A stretch of DNA of 64,000 nt, taken from contig JAMYGW020000001.1 in the NCBI GenBank assembly GCA_025617375.2, forward strand, positions 1,426,001 through 1,490,000, read 5' to 3'. The notes below the pieces were generated by a model, which saw nothing but the letters and a program-made list of their open reading frames with translations, did no database searches and had not been told where the DNA came from. A program made the position numbers and the translations under genes. Shown here in pieces: positions 24,720-33,952 of this stretch (positions within the stretch are counted from its first letter, which is position 1; every line of letters starts with the position of its first letter). The stretch is from Acarospora socialis. Its lineage: Eukaryota > Ascomycota > Lecanoromycetes > Acarosporales > Acarosporaceae.

Positions 24720-25484
24720 ATGCCCGCTCTGACCCTGATAACTGAAAACGCTGCGCCTGACGGTCATGCAACATCCCTATCTACCAACCATGATCATGAG
24801 CACGACGGGTCTTCATCCCCAGCCAGGCCTTCTTACTCCCCAATAACGCCTGTCTTTCCATCCGCATCAGTCGTGGGTATTGCAGGCACCTATCAGCATG
24901 CACCTCCTCAGTCTGGACCATCAATCCCCACAGTACCGTTATCAGAGAGTGATAATCTCGATGCCATAGCGTTGCGTTCTGCGATCTCGATCTTACAGCT
25001 GCAAAGGCAACAGAGCATCCGGGACTTGCAAAACCTGGAGAAACAAAAGCGCGATGCTGTCCAAGATTCGGACGGATTCGCAGAAGAGCTTGTGGCTGGA
25101 AGACTGTCCATAGGAGACCGTGGCGCATCAATTGGCTTGCCGTTAAGCAGCAGAAGTCGAATATCTGAAGAATCTGCTATTGAGGATGAGATGTCAGACT
25201 CTGAAGGGCGAACCACTCCCACTCAAATGCCAAGATTTGGTCCAACTCCACCACCACAAAACATCGTCCGATGTCCACCAATCAATTGGGCAAAATACCA
25301 TGTAATTGGAGATTCCCTGGATAAGTTGCATGAAGAGCAGCGACTGAGACCCATCTCTGGAGAACCACAGAAGGACGAGCCAAGACGAGCACCAGTGCAT
25401 GTGATCGCGGCACCATACAGGCCATTTGAGGACAAGATTGCTGACTCACCCATGCGCACGAGAAGTGTTTCGAAGAAAGGATGA
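24720..25484 (+). CDS. Conserved hypothetical protein, 254 aa
   Basis: Single exon. The N-terminal 75 residues are low-complexity and rich in Ser, Pro and His. A predicted helix follows (LRSAISILQLQRQQSIRDL...LEKQKRDA, about 85-115), then a conserved-looking block near residues 185-210 (CPPINWAKYHVIGDSLDKLH), and a basic end (RTRSVSKKG). No signal peptide, transmembrane segment or known domain. I do not assign a function. The INWAKYHV block is the best handle for a homology search. Its promoter faces the SDR gene, but its composition resembles the housekeeping side. Confidence 0.75.
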   Translation: MPALTLITENAAPDGHATSLSTNHDHEHDGSSSPARPSYSPITPVFPSASVVGIAGTYQHAPPQSGPSIPTVPLSESDNLDAIALRSAISILQLQRQQSIRDLQNLEKQKRDAVQDSDGFAEELVAGRLSIGDRGASIGLPLSSRSRISEESAIEDEMSDSEGRTTPTQMPRFGPTPPPQNIVRCPPINWAKYHVIGDSLDKLHEEQRLRPISGEPQKDEPRRAPVHVIAAPYRPFEDKIADSPMRTRSVSKKG

Positions 25485-25707
25485 CGCTGTGTTGGATCAA
25501 AGTTCAGGCTCCAGAGTGTACATGTCAGGGATAGAACGGCGTTTTTGAGTATGCATATCCAACCTACAGGAGAATCGTTAATGGACTGCGTCTATCAAAG
25601 CGTGCTGGTGTGCTCATTTATTTGTTGACCTCGTAGAATATGAGGTTGTCACTCTCGATTCTCACACTTCCTCATCATGCAACATCAGTTGCTCTTCCTT
25701 TCCTTCT

Positions 25708-26196
25708 TCACCTTCTGCGAGGTCCTCCGAGATAACGTGCTTTGCTCTTATTTGGCCATAATCCTTCGCTTACCGGAGTATACCAGCGAGTGTGTTCGAA
25801 TTCGGGAAGGTTTTTGCAGGCAGAACATACGTCGATGATTTGTTGCTCCGGGGAGCCCGCCGATACGCGCTTCTGCGCCCAGCCGTCGTTGTAGCGCTTG
25901 TACTTCAGACAGAACACGCAAAGACCGAAGTCCTCCTCGGGATATTCCGCACGCAGCCGCTCCATGAGAATACGGCGTTCTTTTCTGACCTCGAGGAGGG
26001 CCTCTGCTGATAGCTCGGGGCTCTCCTCGAGTTCCTGGGTAAAGTTGAGGTGGCGCCGAGTGATCTGGTGAATGTCCTTGTTCACCATATGCAGGCAGGC
26101 TGCATCGGCTGGTCCAAGCAATCGTGCAATGGTGATGAGGAGCTCTGGCGATAGAGATGTGAGGCTCGCCATTGTCTTTAGGCACTTCATCAGCAT
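25708..26196 (-). CDS. F-box-like protein with two CxxC pairs
   Basis: Single exon, 162 aa from the first Met; the Met at residue 9-10 (ASLTSLSPELL) is an equally good start. An F-box-like segment lies near residues 12-45 (LSPELLITIARLLGPADAACL). It is followed by a charged helix, then CVFC and CSAC pairs about 36 residues apart that could bind one zinc ion, and a WYTP segment. Small F-box proteins with a C-terminal Cys motif are common in Pezizomycotina and are presumed SCF substrate adaptors. The target is unknown. Confidence 0.65.
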   Translation of the reverse strand: MLMKCLKTMASLTSLSPELLITIARLLGPADAACLHMVNKDIHQITRRHLNFTQELEESPELSAEALLEVRKERRILMERLRAEYPEEDFGLCVFCLKYKRYNDGWAQKRVSAGSPEQQIIDVCSACKNLPEFEHTRWYTPVSEGLWPNKSKARYLGGPRRR

Positions 26197-26826
26197 ATGC
26201 AGGGTGGGTGTAGTGGCTTAATTAAGGGTGTCCGGGTGTTATGATGGTTTGCACACCTGGATTCACTGATATATGGAGAATCTCCAGATGTTGTCTTGAT
26301 CTGATAGCATTACCAATAATCAGCTTCCTCAAGACTGTCTACTGCGATCAAAGCTCACTTCTCTACTAACACTGCTGCTAAGCCCTAATGTCGTTGTTTA
26401 TTGGTGATAACGCGTCTGTGGTGCGCTAAGGTAGCCGTATGAAATTGAGAGTTGCTCGTCTGGGCCTTGTCACCAACCGCACCAACACAAAACGGAGAAC
26501 ATCACTGAGCAAACGATGCCCCACCATACCCCACTATACGCAAATGCAAAACCTCAACATGGCAAAGAGCAATCCACGATCGTACTCTACTAGCCAAGCG
26601 TAAAACCTTGGTGAAGACTCGCTCAGAATAGAAGGTACCTCCCGATTCCAGCACAACAGCACCCTTATCCGCAGTACTGACAACCTACAGGCCATACCTC
26701 ACAATTCCTTATCGCAAACTCCTACACACGCCCACAACAAACCAAGTCCAGCAACCGCTTCCATATCAAACCACCAAACCAACACCACCACTACTTCTCC
26801 CACCCCAAATCGACCCAAACCCAACA
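26197..26826. promoter_or_regulatory. Divergent promoter region, F-box-like gene / hypothetical gene
   Basis: About 630 bp between two divergently transcribed genes. The 150 nt before the + strand ATG at 26827 are strikingly rich in C and A (ACCAAACCAACACCACCACTAC and similar), as in fungal 5' leaders. Nothing else recognised. Confidence 0.4.
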
Positions 26827-27330
26827 ATGGACCCCACCGCCCCATCCCAACCCCCCCTCGACGAAGCCTACCACGCACCCTCAAACCCCACCACCAAAAC
26901 CCCCTCCGAAACGCACACCCCCTCCACCAGCGGCCCCAGCAGCGGCCCCAGCACCACCACCCGCCACGCCTCCGACATGCCCATCCCCCGCACGCAGACC
27001 TCTTCCTCCGACTCCGGGACGCCCTCTGCCCTGGGCCGCGGTCCCAGCGCGCCAGGGCCCGACAAAGGCGAGGCGGTGGGGCCGGCTGCGGACACGCAGG
27101 ACGGCGAGCAGATGCACATGTTGGGCGAGGGGCAGGTGTACGAGGCGCAGTTGGAGAAGGGGAAGATGGGGGGGTTTGGGGAGGAGAAGAGTTTGACGGA
27201 GGGGTTGGAGAGGAAGATGGAGGAGCAGAAGGGCAGGAGGGAGGAGGTTATGGCGGAGAGGCAGGAGAAGGTGGATGTGGCTGGGGCGTTGGGGGGGAGG
27301 GGGGGTGTGGCGACTGTTGAGGGGAGGTGA
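26827..27330 (+). CDS. Hypothetical protein, 167 aa, disordered
   Basis: Single exon. The first 90 residues are Pro/Ser/Thr-rich. The second half has a conserved-looking segment (GEQMHMLGEGQVYEAQ, then GFGEEKSLTEGLERKMEEQK) with strong helix propensity, ending in Gly-rich GGRGGVATVEGR. No membrane segment or signal peptide. The gene is convergent with TAF7, with fewer than 200 nt between stop codons. Codon choice is very GC-rich. I recognise no function. Confidence 0.7.
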   Translation: MDPTAPSQPPLDEAYHAPSNPTTKTPSETHTPSTSGPSSGPSTTTRHASDMPIPRTQTSSSDSGTPSALGRGPSAPGPDKGEAVGPAADTQDGEQMHMLGEGQVYEAQLEKGKMGGFGEEKSLTEGLERKMEEQKGRREEVMAERQEKVDVAGALGGRGGVATVEGR

Positions 27331-27514
27331 AGGGTTGTGGGGCTTGAAGGGGAGGGGTCCGTATGCGAGAAAGTGTGGTTTGCGGGGCTTGGCTGGTGGT
27401 GAGGTGGGCTCGGAGCTTTTTTTTACATGCGATACTTTATGAAATTCGAAGTATAAGTCTCAGGCGGAAGCAAATTGTATATTTCATCAGCTAGACAGCT
27501 TGTGAGGTAGATCC

Positions 27515-29050
27515 TCAATCGTCGCCCCCCTCGCCAATCGCTGCTTTCTTCAGATCCATATCTGCTCGCAGACTCTGGATCTTCGTCAACAGTTTAGTCC
27601 GCAGGTGCGGGTTCTGCAGCCTCTCCAGTTCAGTAGTCTGGCTCTTGATGGCTGCCTCCAGGTCCGCAATCTCCTCTCGCTGTCGCTGCAAGTCTTGTTG
27701 TTGCTCGAGGACATCTTCGTCCACCTCGTCTGGTCCCTCCTCGTCGTCTGCATCCGCTTCTGATGAGTCGTCTCCGCTGTCCTCTTTAGCGGAAGACGTC
27801 ATGGCTGATGGGGTCGGTGCGGTACTATCCGGTGGTGGTTGCGTGGGGCCTGCCGTCGCGCTGGTCGTGGCGCTAGACGTGCCGTTCATCTCATTCTCCA
27901 TCATCATAGCCATCTCCAAATCCGCCTCCAACCCTTCTCCGTCCTCTTCTGCACCTGCCTCATCGAAAAACCCGTCGTCCAGCTCACCTTCTGCGTCTTG
28001 GTCGCCGTATTCGGACCCTTGCATGCCAGCGTTGCCGAGCATATTGTAACCCCCATCGCTGTCACTTTGCGCCACGCTCGCCTCCCTCGTCAACCTATCC
28101 AGATCCAGCACCTCGTATCTGCTAGGTCCTTCGCATTCCTCGTCTGCCTTGAGTAGCCTCTCCACCTCCTCTTCCACTGCCTCAATCGTCCTGTTGCTGA
28201 CACGCTTCCGGAATCTGCGCTTGCGAACGTAGTGCATTGGAGGTGTGAGTCCATGTGGATACTGGAATGTCTTCGAGTCTACCAGCGAAGGAAGGGGTAT
28301 CGTCATGGCCGCGTCTTCGGTCGGTACTCTGCCTACGACTAGCAACATCTGACAAATATCCGCACTCTTCCACCATCCTCTTCGATCCCAGCTTTTCATA
28401 CCTTCCACCACACATGGAAGATCCACCAGCGTCGCCGCATAGTGCCTCCCTCGGATCGTAACTACAGCTCGTCTCCCATCTCTCGTCAGAAACTTCATCT
28501 TGATGTCCGCGCCACCCTCATTGCGAGGCCCGAATCTCTTCTCCTCAATCGCTTTCCGTAGATATTCACAGTCGTCACCTGGCTCCATCCGTAAGATAAA
28601 CTCCTCCTCGATGTGCGGATCCACCTCCCGATCCGAGGCTTCGGAGTCATACCCTACGCCCAGCGGCCGGTGCGGTGGCTTGCCCTTCGCTTTGATGCGG
28701 ACAAACGGTATGCTTGGGGCGCGTGTATTTAGCTTTAGCTTCTTAATCTGAGGTCTCGCTACCTCTATGACATCCTCTGTATCGTCCTCGTCTATCTTTA
28801 CTCGCTTTTTGGGGTTTGTAGAGGGCGTTCCATTGGAAGCAGCTTTGTCCGCCTTAGGTTTTTTGCCTGGCTTTTTCTTCTTCTCGGTTGTTATGGGAGG
28901 CCCTTCAGCTGGCGGCGCTGGTGTAGCGGCTCCAGACCCGAACTTGAATTTGATCTTAGTGGTGCCGGTAGATTTGGGGGTCTCGAGTTCCTGATTCGAA
29001 GGTTTGGGAGCGGTCGTGAGCTTGATCTTGAGAGGAGGACGAGCCGACAT
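27515..29050 (-). CDS. TAF7: Transcription initiation factor TFIID subunit 7
   Basis: Single exon, 511 aa. A basic, disordered N-terminus is followed by the TAFII55 N-terminal domain at about residues 145-305: EEEFILRMEPGDDCEYLR, then VTIRGRHYAATLVDLPCVVE, TWK-like WWKSADICQMLLV, and GLTPPMHYVRKRRFR. These are the signature blocks of TAF7. The C-terminal half is acidic and ends in a coiled coil (RQREEIADLEAAIKSQTTEL). TAF7 binds TAF1 in TFIID and restrains its activity during pre-initiation complex assembly. It stands head to head with TAF3, only 316 bp apart. Confidence 0.95.
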   Translation of the reverse strand: MSARPPLKIKLTTAPKPSNQELETPKSTGTTKIKFKFGSGAATPAPPAEGPPITTEKKKKPGKKPKADKAASNGTPSTNPKKRVKIDEDDTEDVIEVARPQIKKLKLNTRAPSIPFVRIKAKGKPPHRPLGVGYDSEASDREVDPHIEEEFILRMEPGDDCEYLRKAIEEKRFGPRNEGGADIKMKFLTRDGRRAVVTIRGRHYAATLVDLPCVVEGMKSWDRRGWWKSADICQMLLVVGRVPTEDAAMTIPLPSLVDSKTFQYPHGLTPPMHYVRKRRFRKRVSNRTIEAVEEEVERLLKADEECEGPSRYEVLDLDRLTREASVAQSDSDGGYNMLGNAGMQGSEYGDQDAEGELDDGFFDEAGAEEDGEGLEADLEMAMMMENEMNGTSSATTSATAGPTQPPPDSTAPTPSAMTSSAKEDSGDDSSEADADDEEGPDEVDEDVLEQQQDLQRQREEIADLEAAIKSQTTELERLQNPHLRTKLLTKIQSLRADMDLKKAAIGEGGDD

Positions 29051-29366
29051 GGTGAGATTGATGGATCAGCTTCAAGTGCCGGAAGTATTGAGTAACAGTG
29101 TTCCGTGAAAGGGATGTGTTGTAGATGTGACTGCAAAGGTTATCCACAATAACATGTATTAGTGGTGAAGCCGAATGGGAAGGACCAATGACGGTGATCG
29201 CTAAGGCGAGGCTAGCTGCATTGGGGGGTTTGCGACTCACTCCACACCTTCCACTCTAAAGTATTGTCCTTTCACGATAGATGCGCTAGGGGAGGTGCGC
29301 TGGAGGTGCAACATGGCAACACATTTGAGTCGCTATCCAATCTAAGCAAACAGTAACATCATCACA
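29051..29366. promoter_or_regulatory. Bidirectional promoter between TAF7 and TAF3
   Basis: 316 bp between the two start codons. Contains two CCAAT pentamers on the + strand (29185-29189 and 29337-29341), candidate HAP-complex sites. Shared control of the two TFIID subunits is an inference from the geometry. Confidence 0.55.
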
Positions 29367-30066
29367 ATGTCAACTCAAGCGCTCTACAGCTCCTTGCTAC
29401 GCCCACCCATCCTTCACATACTCAGGGCTGCTGGATTCCACGCCACGCGTCCTGCTGTCCTTGATACGCTTGTTGACCTCACCGTTCGTTATCTGATGCT
29501 TTTGACCAGCTCAGCGGCGTCGCATGCCCACGGCAATCACAACGACGCATGTCCTGATATCACGGACATCCGCATGGCGTTGCAAGATGTGGGAGCTTTC
29601 GTCCCTCAGATGAGTGCTATGGAAGAACTGTTGAATGGAGAGGAGGATATGAGAGGCCTCGAAAACTTCTTGGATTGGGTGAAAGGTGCCGCCAATAAAG
29701 AGATTAGGCGGATAGCTGGGCTTGCCGCTACAGAGGGTGAAGTGGTGGATGTTGAAGCCCTTGGACAGAAGGAAGATTTCTTGACAGGTGAGTTACTCTA
29801 CTATGCAGGAAAAGGATTTGGCTTACGTTTCGGCAGCAATGAAAAAGAAGCATAGCAAGACAGGCGAGGAATCGAGGTATCAGGGAACGGCCCTAGGGAT
29901 TAAGGCTGAGAACAAGCCAGTGAAGATTGAAGGTGGTCATGCGGAGAGCATACAGGCTTGGGAAGCGCAACTGCGAGGAGCTAGGAAGCCTCTAAGTACG
30001 GCTTCACTAAACATACCTCCAGCAGCTTCAATAGACGAGAAGAGTACGTTCACGGAGGAAGGATGA
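29367..30066 (+). CDS. TAF3: TFIID subunit 3-like, bromodomain-associated histone-fold protein
   Basis: Two exons: join(29367..29787, 29837..30066), 216 aa, with a 49-nt intron. Residues about 5-85 form a bromodomain-associated histone fold (LLRPPILHILRAAGFHATRP, LVDLTVRYLMLL, DITDIRMALQDVGAF). A linker (FLDWVKGAANKEIRRIAGL) and a basic C-terminal region (KKKHSKTG, SIQAWEAQLRGARKPL) follow. This is the arrangement of short fungal TAF3 proteins, which pair with TAF10 and lack the metazoan PHD finger. TAF8 and other BTP-domain proteins are alternatives. The adjacent TAF7 gene supports a TFIID role. Confidence 0.82.
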
Positions 30067-30555
30067 TCAGGATGCCCGTACCTTCGACACTATCCAATCG
30101 GCAGCATGATGGGTAGTACCAGCTTTCGGCGTGCATGCAGAAGTCTCTATACTTACAATACATCAATATCGTAAGTTAGTGTTGGAAGAGTGTACACTTG
30201 CAATGGCTAAAGCTTTGGAACGGAGCTTATGACACCCCTCTACTTCGAGCATCGTCATAAACGCCTATCGATACATTACCAAATATTACTGCTGTTCTGT
30301 CTCTCGATGGAGAGGTGTCGTCGTAATATGGAAGGGCTTTGTTCAGCTCCAAGGGTAATTGCTGCATATCACATGAGGATGTTCTTCATTCACTGCATCG
30401 AGGATTCGGAATCATTCACTATTCTATCACACTTCGCTCAAGCCAAGAAGCTACTACCACAACCTCTCTACTTGGTAATTTCTCATTATTCACTCAAACT
30501 TCCAAGCTATTGAGCCAAGACCCTTCAAGATCCCAAACATAGCTTGCTTGTCGTC
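30067..30555. other. Intergenic region, TAF3 to RBR ligase
   Basis: About 490 bp between two + strand genes. It holds the TAF3 3' end and the RBR promoter. No further features recognised. Confidence 0.4.
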
Positions 30556-31901
30556 ATGGACGAGCTCTCAACTATCCTGGTCCTGTCTCTCCAGATTGAA
30601 GATGTTGACGCGCTCCTACAATGGAGCAAGGGAAAGAACCATGTGGGAAGACCGTCGGACGCGGATATAGCCTTATCAGCTTACCGCGATGAGCTCCTCA
30701 ACAGCAAGACAGCAATCGAAGATCGTCGCATGGGAAGAAGTATGGCTGACGCTGTTCGGAACGATGGCTCTATGATCGCCACAACAAGAGTTGAGGAACA
30801 GAACGCTGCACGAGATCACGAGGTAGCGTGCCGCCTAGGTGGCGTAGAGCCTTCAAAGCTGCTCACTTTGGATCATCTCTCGGAGCCAGACGTTGAAGTA
30901 GACGTGCTTCATCAACTTTCCATACTCAACTTATCAACCAATGGTGAGGATGCCAACTACGAGGAGGAAGCGGAGAGTTCATCGTCAAAGCTAGTTCATG
31001 GTACTGGTGAAGAGGACTGGAGTAGAAACTTGAAGCAATGCGTGGCGTGTCAGGAGTATAAGCCGAAGTACGATACACTGGAAGTGCCCTGCACGCATAC
31101 CTACTGCCGTGCCTGTGTCTCAGTACTTTTTGAGGGAGCTATGACAGACGAGTCGCTTTTTCCACCGCGCTGTTGCCGTCAAGCCATCACTCTGGATTCG
31201 GTGAATGCATTTCTGACTGACACTCTGATCTCACGATTCACAGCCAAGGCGGTGGAAATGGAGACACCAAACCGTACATACTGTGCTCGGCCTACTTGTT
31301 CGAAGTTCATTCCTCCAGACTCGATAATTGGGGAGATAGCCATTTGCCCGGAGTGCGAAGAAAAGACTTGTACGATATGCAAGAGACCTTCACACGGTGG
31401 AGATTGCCCCGATGATGAGACATTGCAGAGCTTACTCGCAACCGCTGCGGAGAACGGATGGCAGAGATGTTACAGCTGCAGGAGGATGGTGGAATTAACC
31501 CTGGGCTGTAACCACATAACGTACGTCTTTTGGACTGCTTCCATGATGTTACAAGGCTAAGTTGCTGTTCTAGCTGTATATGCAAATCAGAATTCTGCTA
31601 CGAGTGCGGCAAAAGGTGGAAAGAGTGTGGTTGTGAGCAATGGACCGAAGAGCGCCTTTTCGAGCGAGCAGCACAAATTGCGAGACGCGGTAATCCAGCC
31701 AATATCGCGGACGTGCAGCAACGCGTTCAACATGTTGCTATTGGTCTCCGGGATGGGCATGAGTGCGAACATGTTACTTGGAGAACCATAAGGGGACGGC
31801 ATAGATGTGAAGAGTGTCGTCATGAGCTGCCGCTTTTCATTAAGAGATGCATCCAGTGTGGGTTACAAGTATGCGAAAGGTGCAGGTTGAATAGGCTTTG
31901 A
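30556..31901 (+). CDS. RBR-family E3 ubiquitin ligase (RING1-IBR-RING2)
   Basis: Two exons: join(30556..31520, 31574..31901), 430 aa. The start is the first in-frame ATG (MDELSTILVL); the frame extends slightly upstream without another ATG. RING1 begins at Cys162 (CVACQEYKP...CTHTYCRAC). The IBR covers about residues 240-290 (YCARPTCSKFI, ICPECEEKTC). RING2 has CYSCRRMVELTLGCNHITC, where Cys318 is the expected catalytic cysteine that carries ubiquitin as a thioester. The second splice junction falls inside this motif and joins HIT to CIC. The C-terminus has another Cys/His-rich segment (HRCEECRHEL...CIQCGLQVCERC). RBR ligases act as RING/HECT hybrids; the substrate is unknown. Confidence 0.93.
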
Positions 31902-32500
31902 GTTACCGCTCATACCGACCAGAATGGCCTCTGATCTAATGGTTCTATCAAACTGGATACGTCAAGATCAGGAATTGGTATAGACTCCGGCAACTGTTCC
32001 GACCGGCAAGAGAAGGTCTACCATCGGAGTGGTAGAGATCTGCACCAAGTTACTGGGAATGTGTAACATGGACGTTCTTAGCAGAGATATCCGAGGAAAT
32101 ATGACTGTTAAAGCAGTGCCGTGATCTTGCAACAACGAAATGACACACGTGAATAGTCAAATAGTAACGATCAGGCTCCTCGAAGCGGACCCCCCCAGTT
32201 ATTCTGACATTCAATGCAAGAAAGTGACTACGCATAGCAGAGCATCTCGCTTTCACAGTACTTCGCCCACCATTCTCAAGCTTCACAAGAACAAGAACAA
32301 AGACTATTCACGCCGGGCCCCAAAACAACCCCATTATCGAGCCACCCGATCCCCCCAACGCAGCCACCTGACTCTACCCCTCCACCCTCATTCACAACCA
32401 ACCCCTATCCCCGAACGAACAAAGAGAACAAAGCCCCACACCCTCTCTATCCCCGTCCCTATCCCCAACACGCCCAACACTCACCCCCCAACCGTCCAAG
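31902..32500. other. Intergenic region upstream of small Cys/His protein
   Basis: About 600 bp. The last 200 nt before the ATG at 32501 are C/A-rich (CCCCTATCCCCGAACGAACAAAG and similar), typical of a fungal leader. Frames passing through are not supported by any motif. Confidence 0.4.
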
Positions 32501-32869
32501 ATGTGCTACCACAAACGCTACCTCTTCACAACCTGCGGGCACTCCCTCCTCTCCCCCTCCATCATCGCTCCCTGCCCGGCCTCCCAAACCTCTCCCCAAA
32601 CGTTCGCGCCCACCTCCGCACCTCCCCTACCCCCTCGCTCGCGCCCACGCTGCAGAGCCCAAACCCACCCGTACCAGACGCTCCGCATCGACAGGCTGTG
32701 TCCTCGCTGCGGCGCGGAGAGGGAGCGCTTGTTGGCGCTGGAGGAGGAGCGGAGGGGTGCGGGTGGGTGGGCATGGGGAGGAAGGGGGATGGAGATGGGG
32801 AAGAGGGTGGGTGTGAGTGTGCTGAGGGAGAGGTTGCGGGAGAGGGTCGTTGTTGCGAAGTTCGAGTAA
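32501..32869 (+). CDS. Small Cys-containing hypothetical protein, 122 aa
   Basis: Starts MCYHKRYLFTTCGHSLLSPS. It has further cysteines in RCRAQTHPYQTLRIDRLCPRC that pair with the first CxxxH/CGH cluster as possible zinc ligands, followed by a charged helix (GAERERLLALEEE). Many Pezizomycotina carry small proteins with an MC-starting Cys/His pattern of unknown function, and this one resembles them. The stop codon TAA overlaps a perfect splice donor (GTAAGT beginning at 32866), so a further exon is possible. The model given is the simple unspliced one. Confidence 0.55.
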   Translation: MCYHKRYLFTTCGHSLLSPSIIAPCPASQTSPQTFAPTSAPPLPPRSRPRCRAQTHPYQTLRIDRLCPRCGAERERLLALEEERRGAGGWAWGGRGMEMGKRVGVSVLRERLRERVVVAKFE

Positions 32870-33118
32870 GTGAGGAGTGGACGGGCATTTACCTTAGGTC
32901 GGGCCCGGTGGGGTGGGGGCGCTAGTGCCGGTTCGGGTGGTGCCGAAAGCGAGAGCGAGAGCTCATCGCAATGCATCATCGAGCAGCACACCTCCACTAC
33001 CTTCTCAGACCAGCGAACCCCTGCACCACCCTCCCTCCGCTCTCAACGTGTCCCGATCTCCAACCCTCTACCAACACCCGATACCCACCACCATCACCCG
33101 CGCCCGCGACCCTCGAAA

Positions 33119-33563
33119 ATGCCCACCCCCGAATCCGCCCTCTTCCTCGCCAAGAAACCCACCGTCCCACCCAGCTTCGACGGCGTCGACTACGACGACC
33201 AGACGCGCCTCAAGCAGGCCCAAGATGCCATCATCCGCGAGCAATGGGTGCGCTGCATGATGGCGCGGCTGGTGCGCGAGGAGTTGGGGAAGTGCTATTT
33301 TCGGGAGGGGGTCAATCATCTGGAGAGGTGTGGGGGGTTGAGAGGTATGTTTTCCTTTCTTAATTTGGGGGTTTTGTGGGGGAGGGGGTGGGTATGGGGT
33401 TGGGAGATGGAGTGTGGGTAGAGGTCTTGCGTGCGGTGGGTTTGGAGTGCGATGGCTGATTTCCGGTGGGTGGGGTGTAGAGAGGTATTTTGAGCTGTTG
33501 AAGGAGTCCAAGGTTAGGGGGTATTTGTTTGCGCAGCAGAATTATGTGCCGAAGGAGCCGTGA
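33119..33563 (+). CDS. NDUFB10: NADH:ubiquinone oxidoreductase NDUFB10-type subunit (about 12 kDa)
   Basis: Two exons: join(33119..33344, 33481..33563), 102 aa, with a 136-nt intron. Sequence blocks are SALFLAKKPTVPPSFDGVDY, then WVRCMMARLVREELGKC, HLERCGGLRERYFELLKES and the end NYVPKEP. This matches fungal complex I 12-kDa subunits related to NDUFB10, an accessory subunit on the intermembrane-space side of the membrane arm. The spaced cysteines suit oxidative folding by Mia40, with no cleavable presequence. Splicing restores the RERYFELLKESK segment. Confidence 0.88.
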
Positions 33564-33952
33564 TGTTGGGGATGTTGGAAGTGGGCTGTGGTGGAGAAGG
33601 CGAGTGTGGCTTTTGTGGATGGCTGCTATGACCGGATGGGGTTGTGGAGACTACGATGTGACTGCAGTCAGATATTTGGCGGACAAGTCACGTTTGTGAC
33701 AGGCGTTGTTTGTACAAAGAAGGACTCTCTTTGCAATTAGCATCATAAGCTCTGCCATCTCAGTCATGGTGCCGTTCTTGCGCAGTCCAGACGGCGGTAG
33801 ACCCGTGATCAATTGATCCTGGAAGTATAGCCCTCGTGAACCACACAATGAAGAACAGCTATCTCTCCCCAAGGATCTAGTCTAGTCAGAAGTGGTATCG
33901 AGAACGCGCAAAGGAAGGCTCTCATTCTCAACGCCATGTCCAAGAAATCCAA
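33564..33952. other. Convergent intergenic region, NDUFB10 / RanGAP
   Basis: About 390 bp between two stop codons on opposite strands, so both 3' ends lie here. No other feature recognised. Confidence 0.4.

Noticed and set aside
32140-32925. 261-codon + frame overlapping the small Cys protein
   Set aside because: Arises from C/A-rich leader and G-rich coding sequence read in another frame; no domain.
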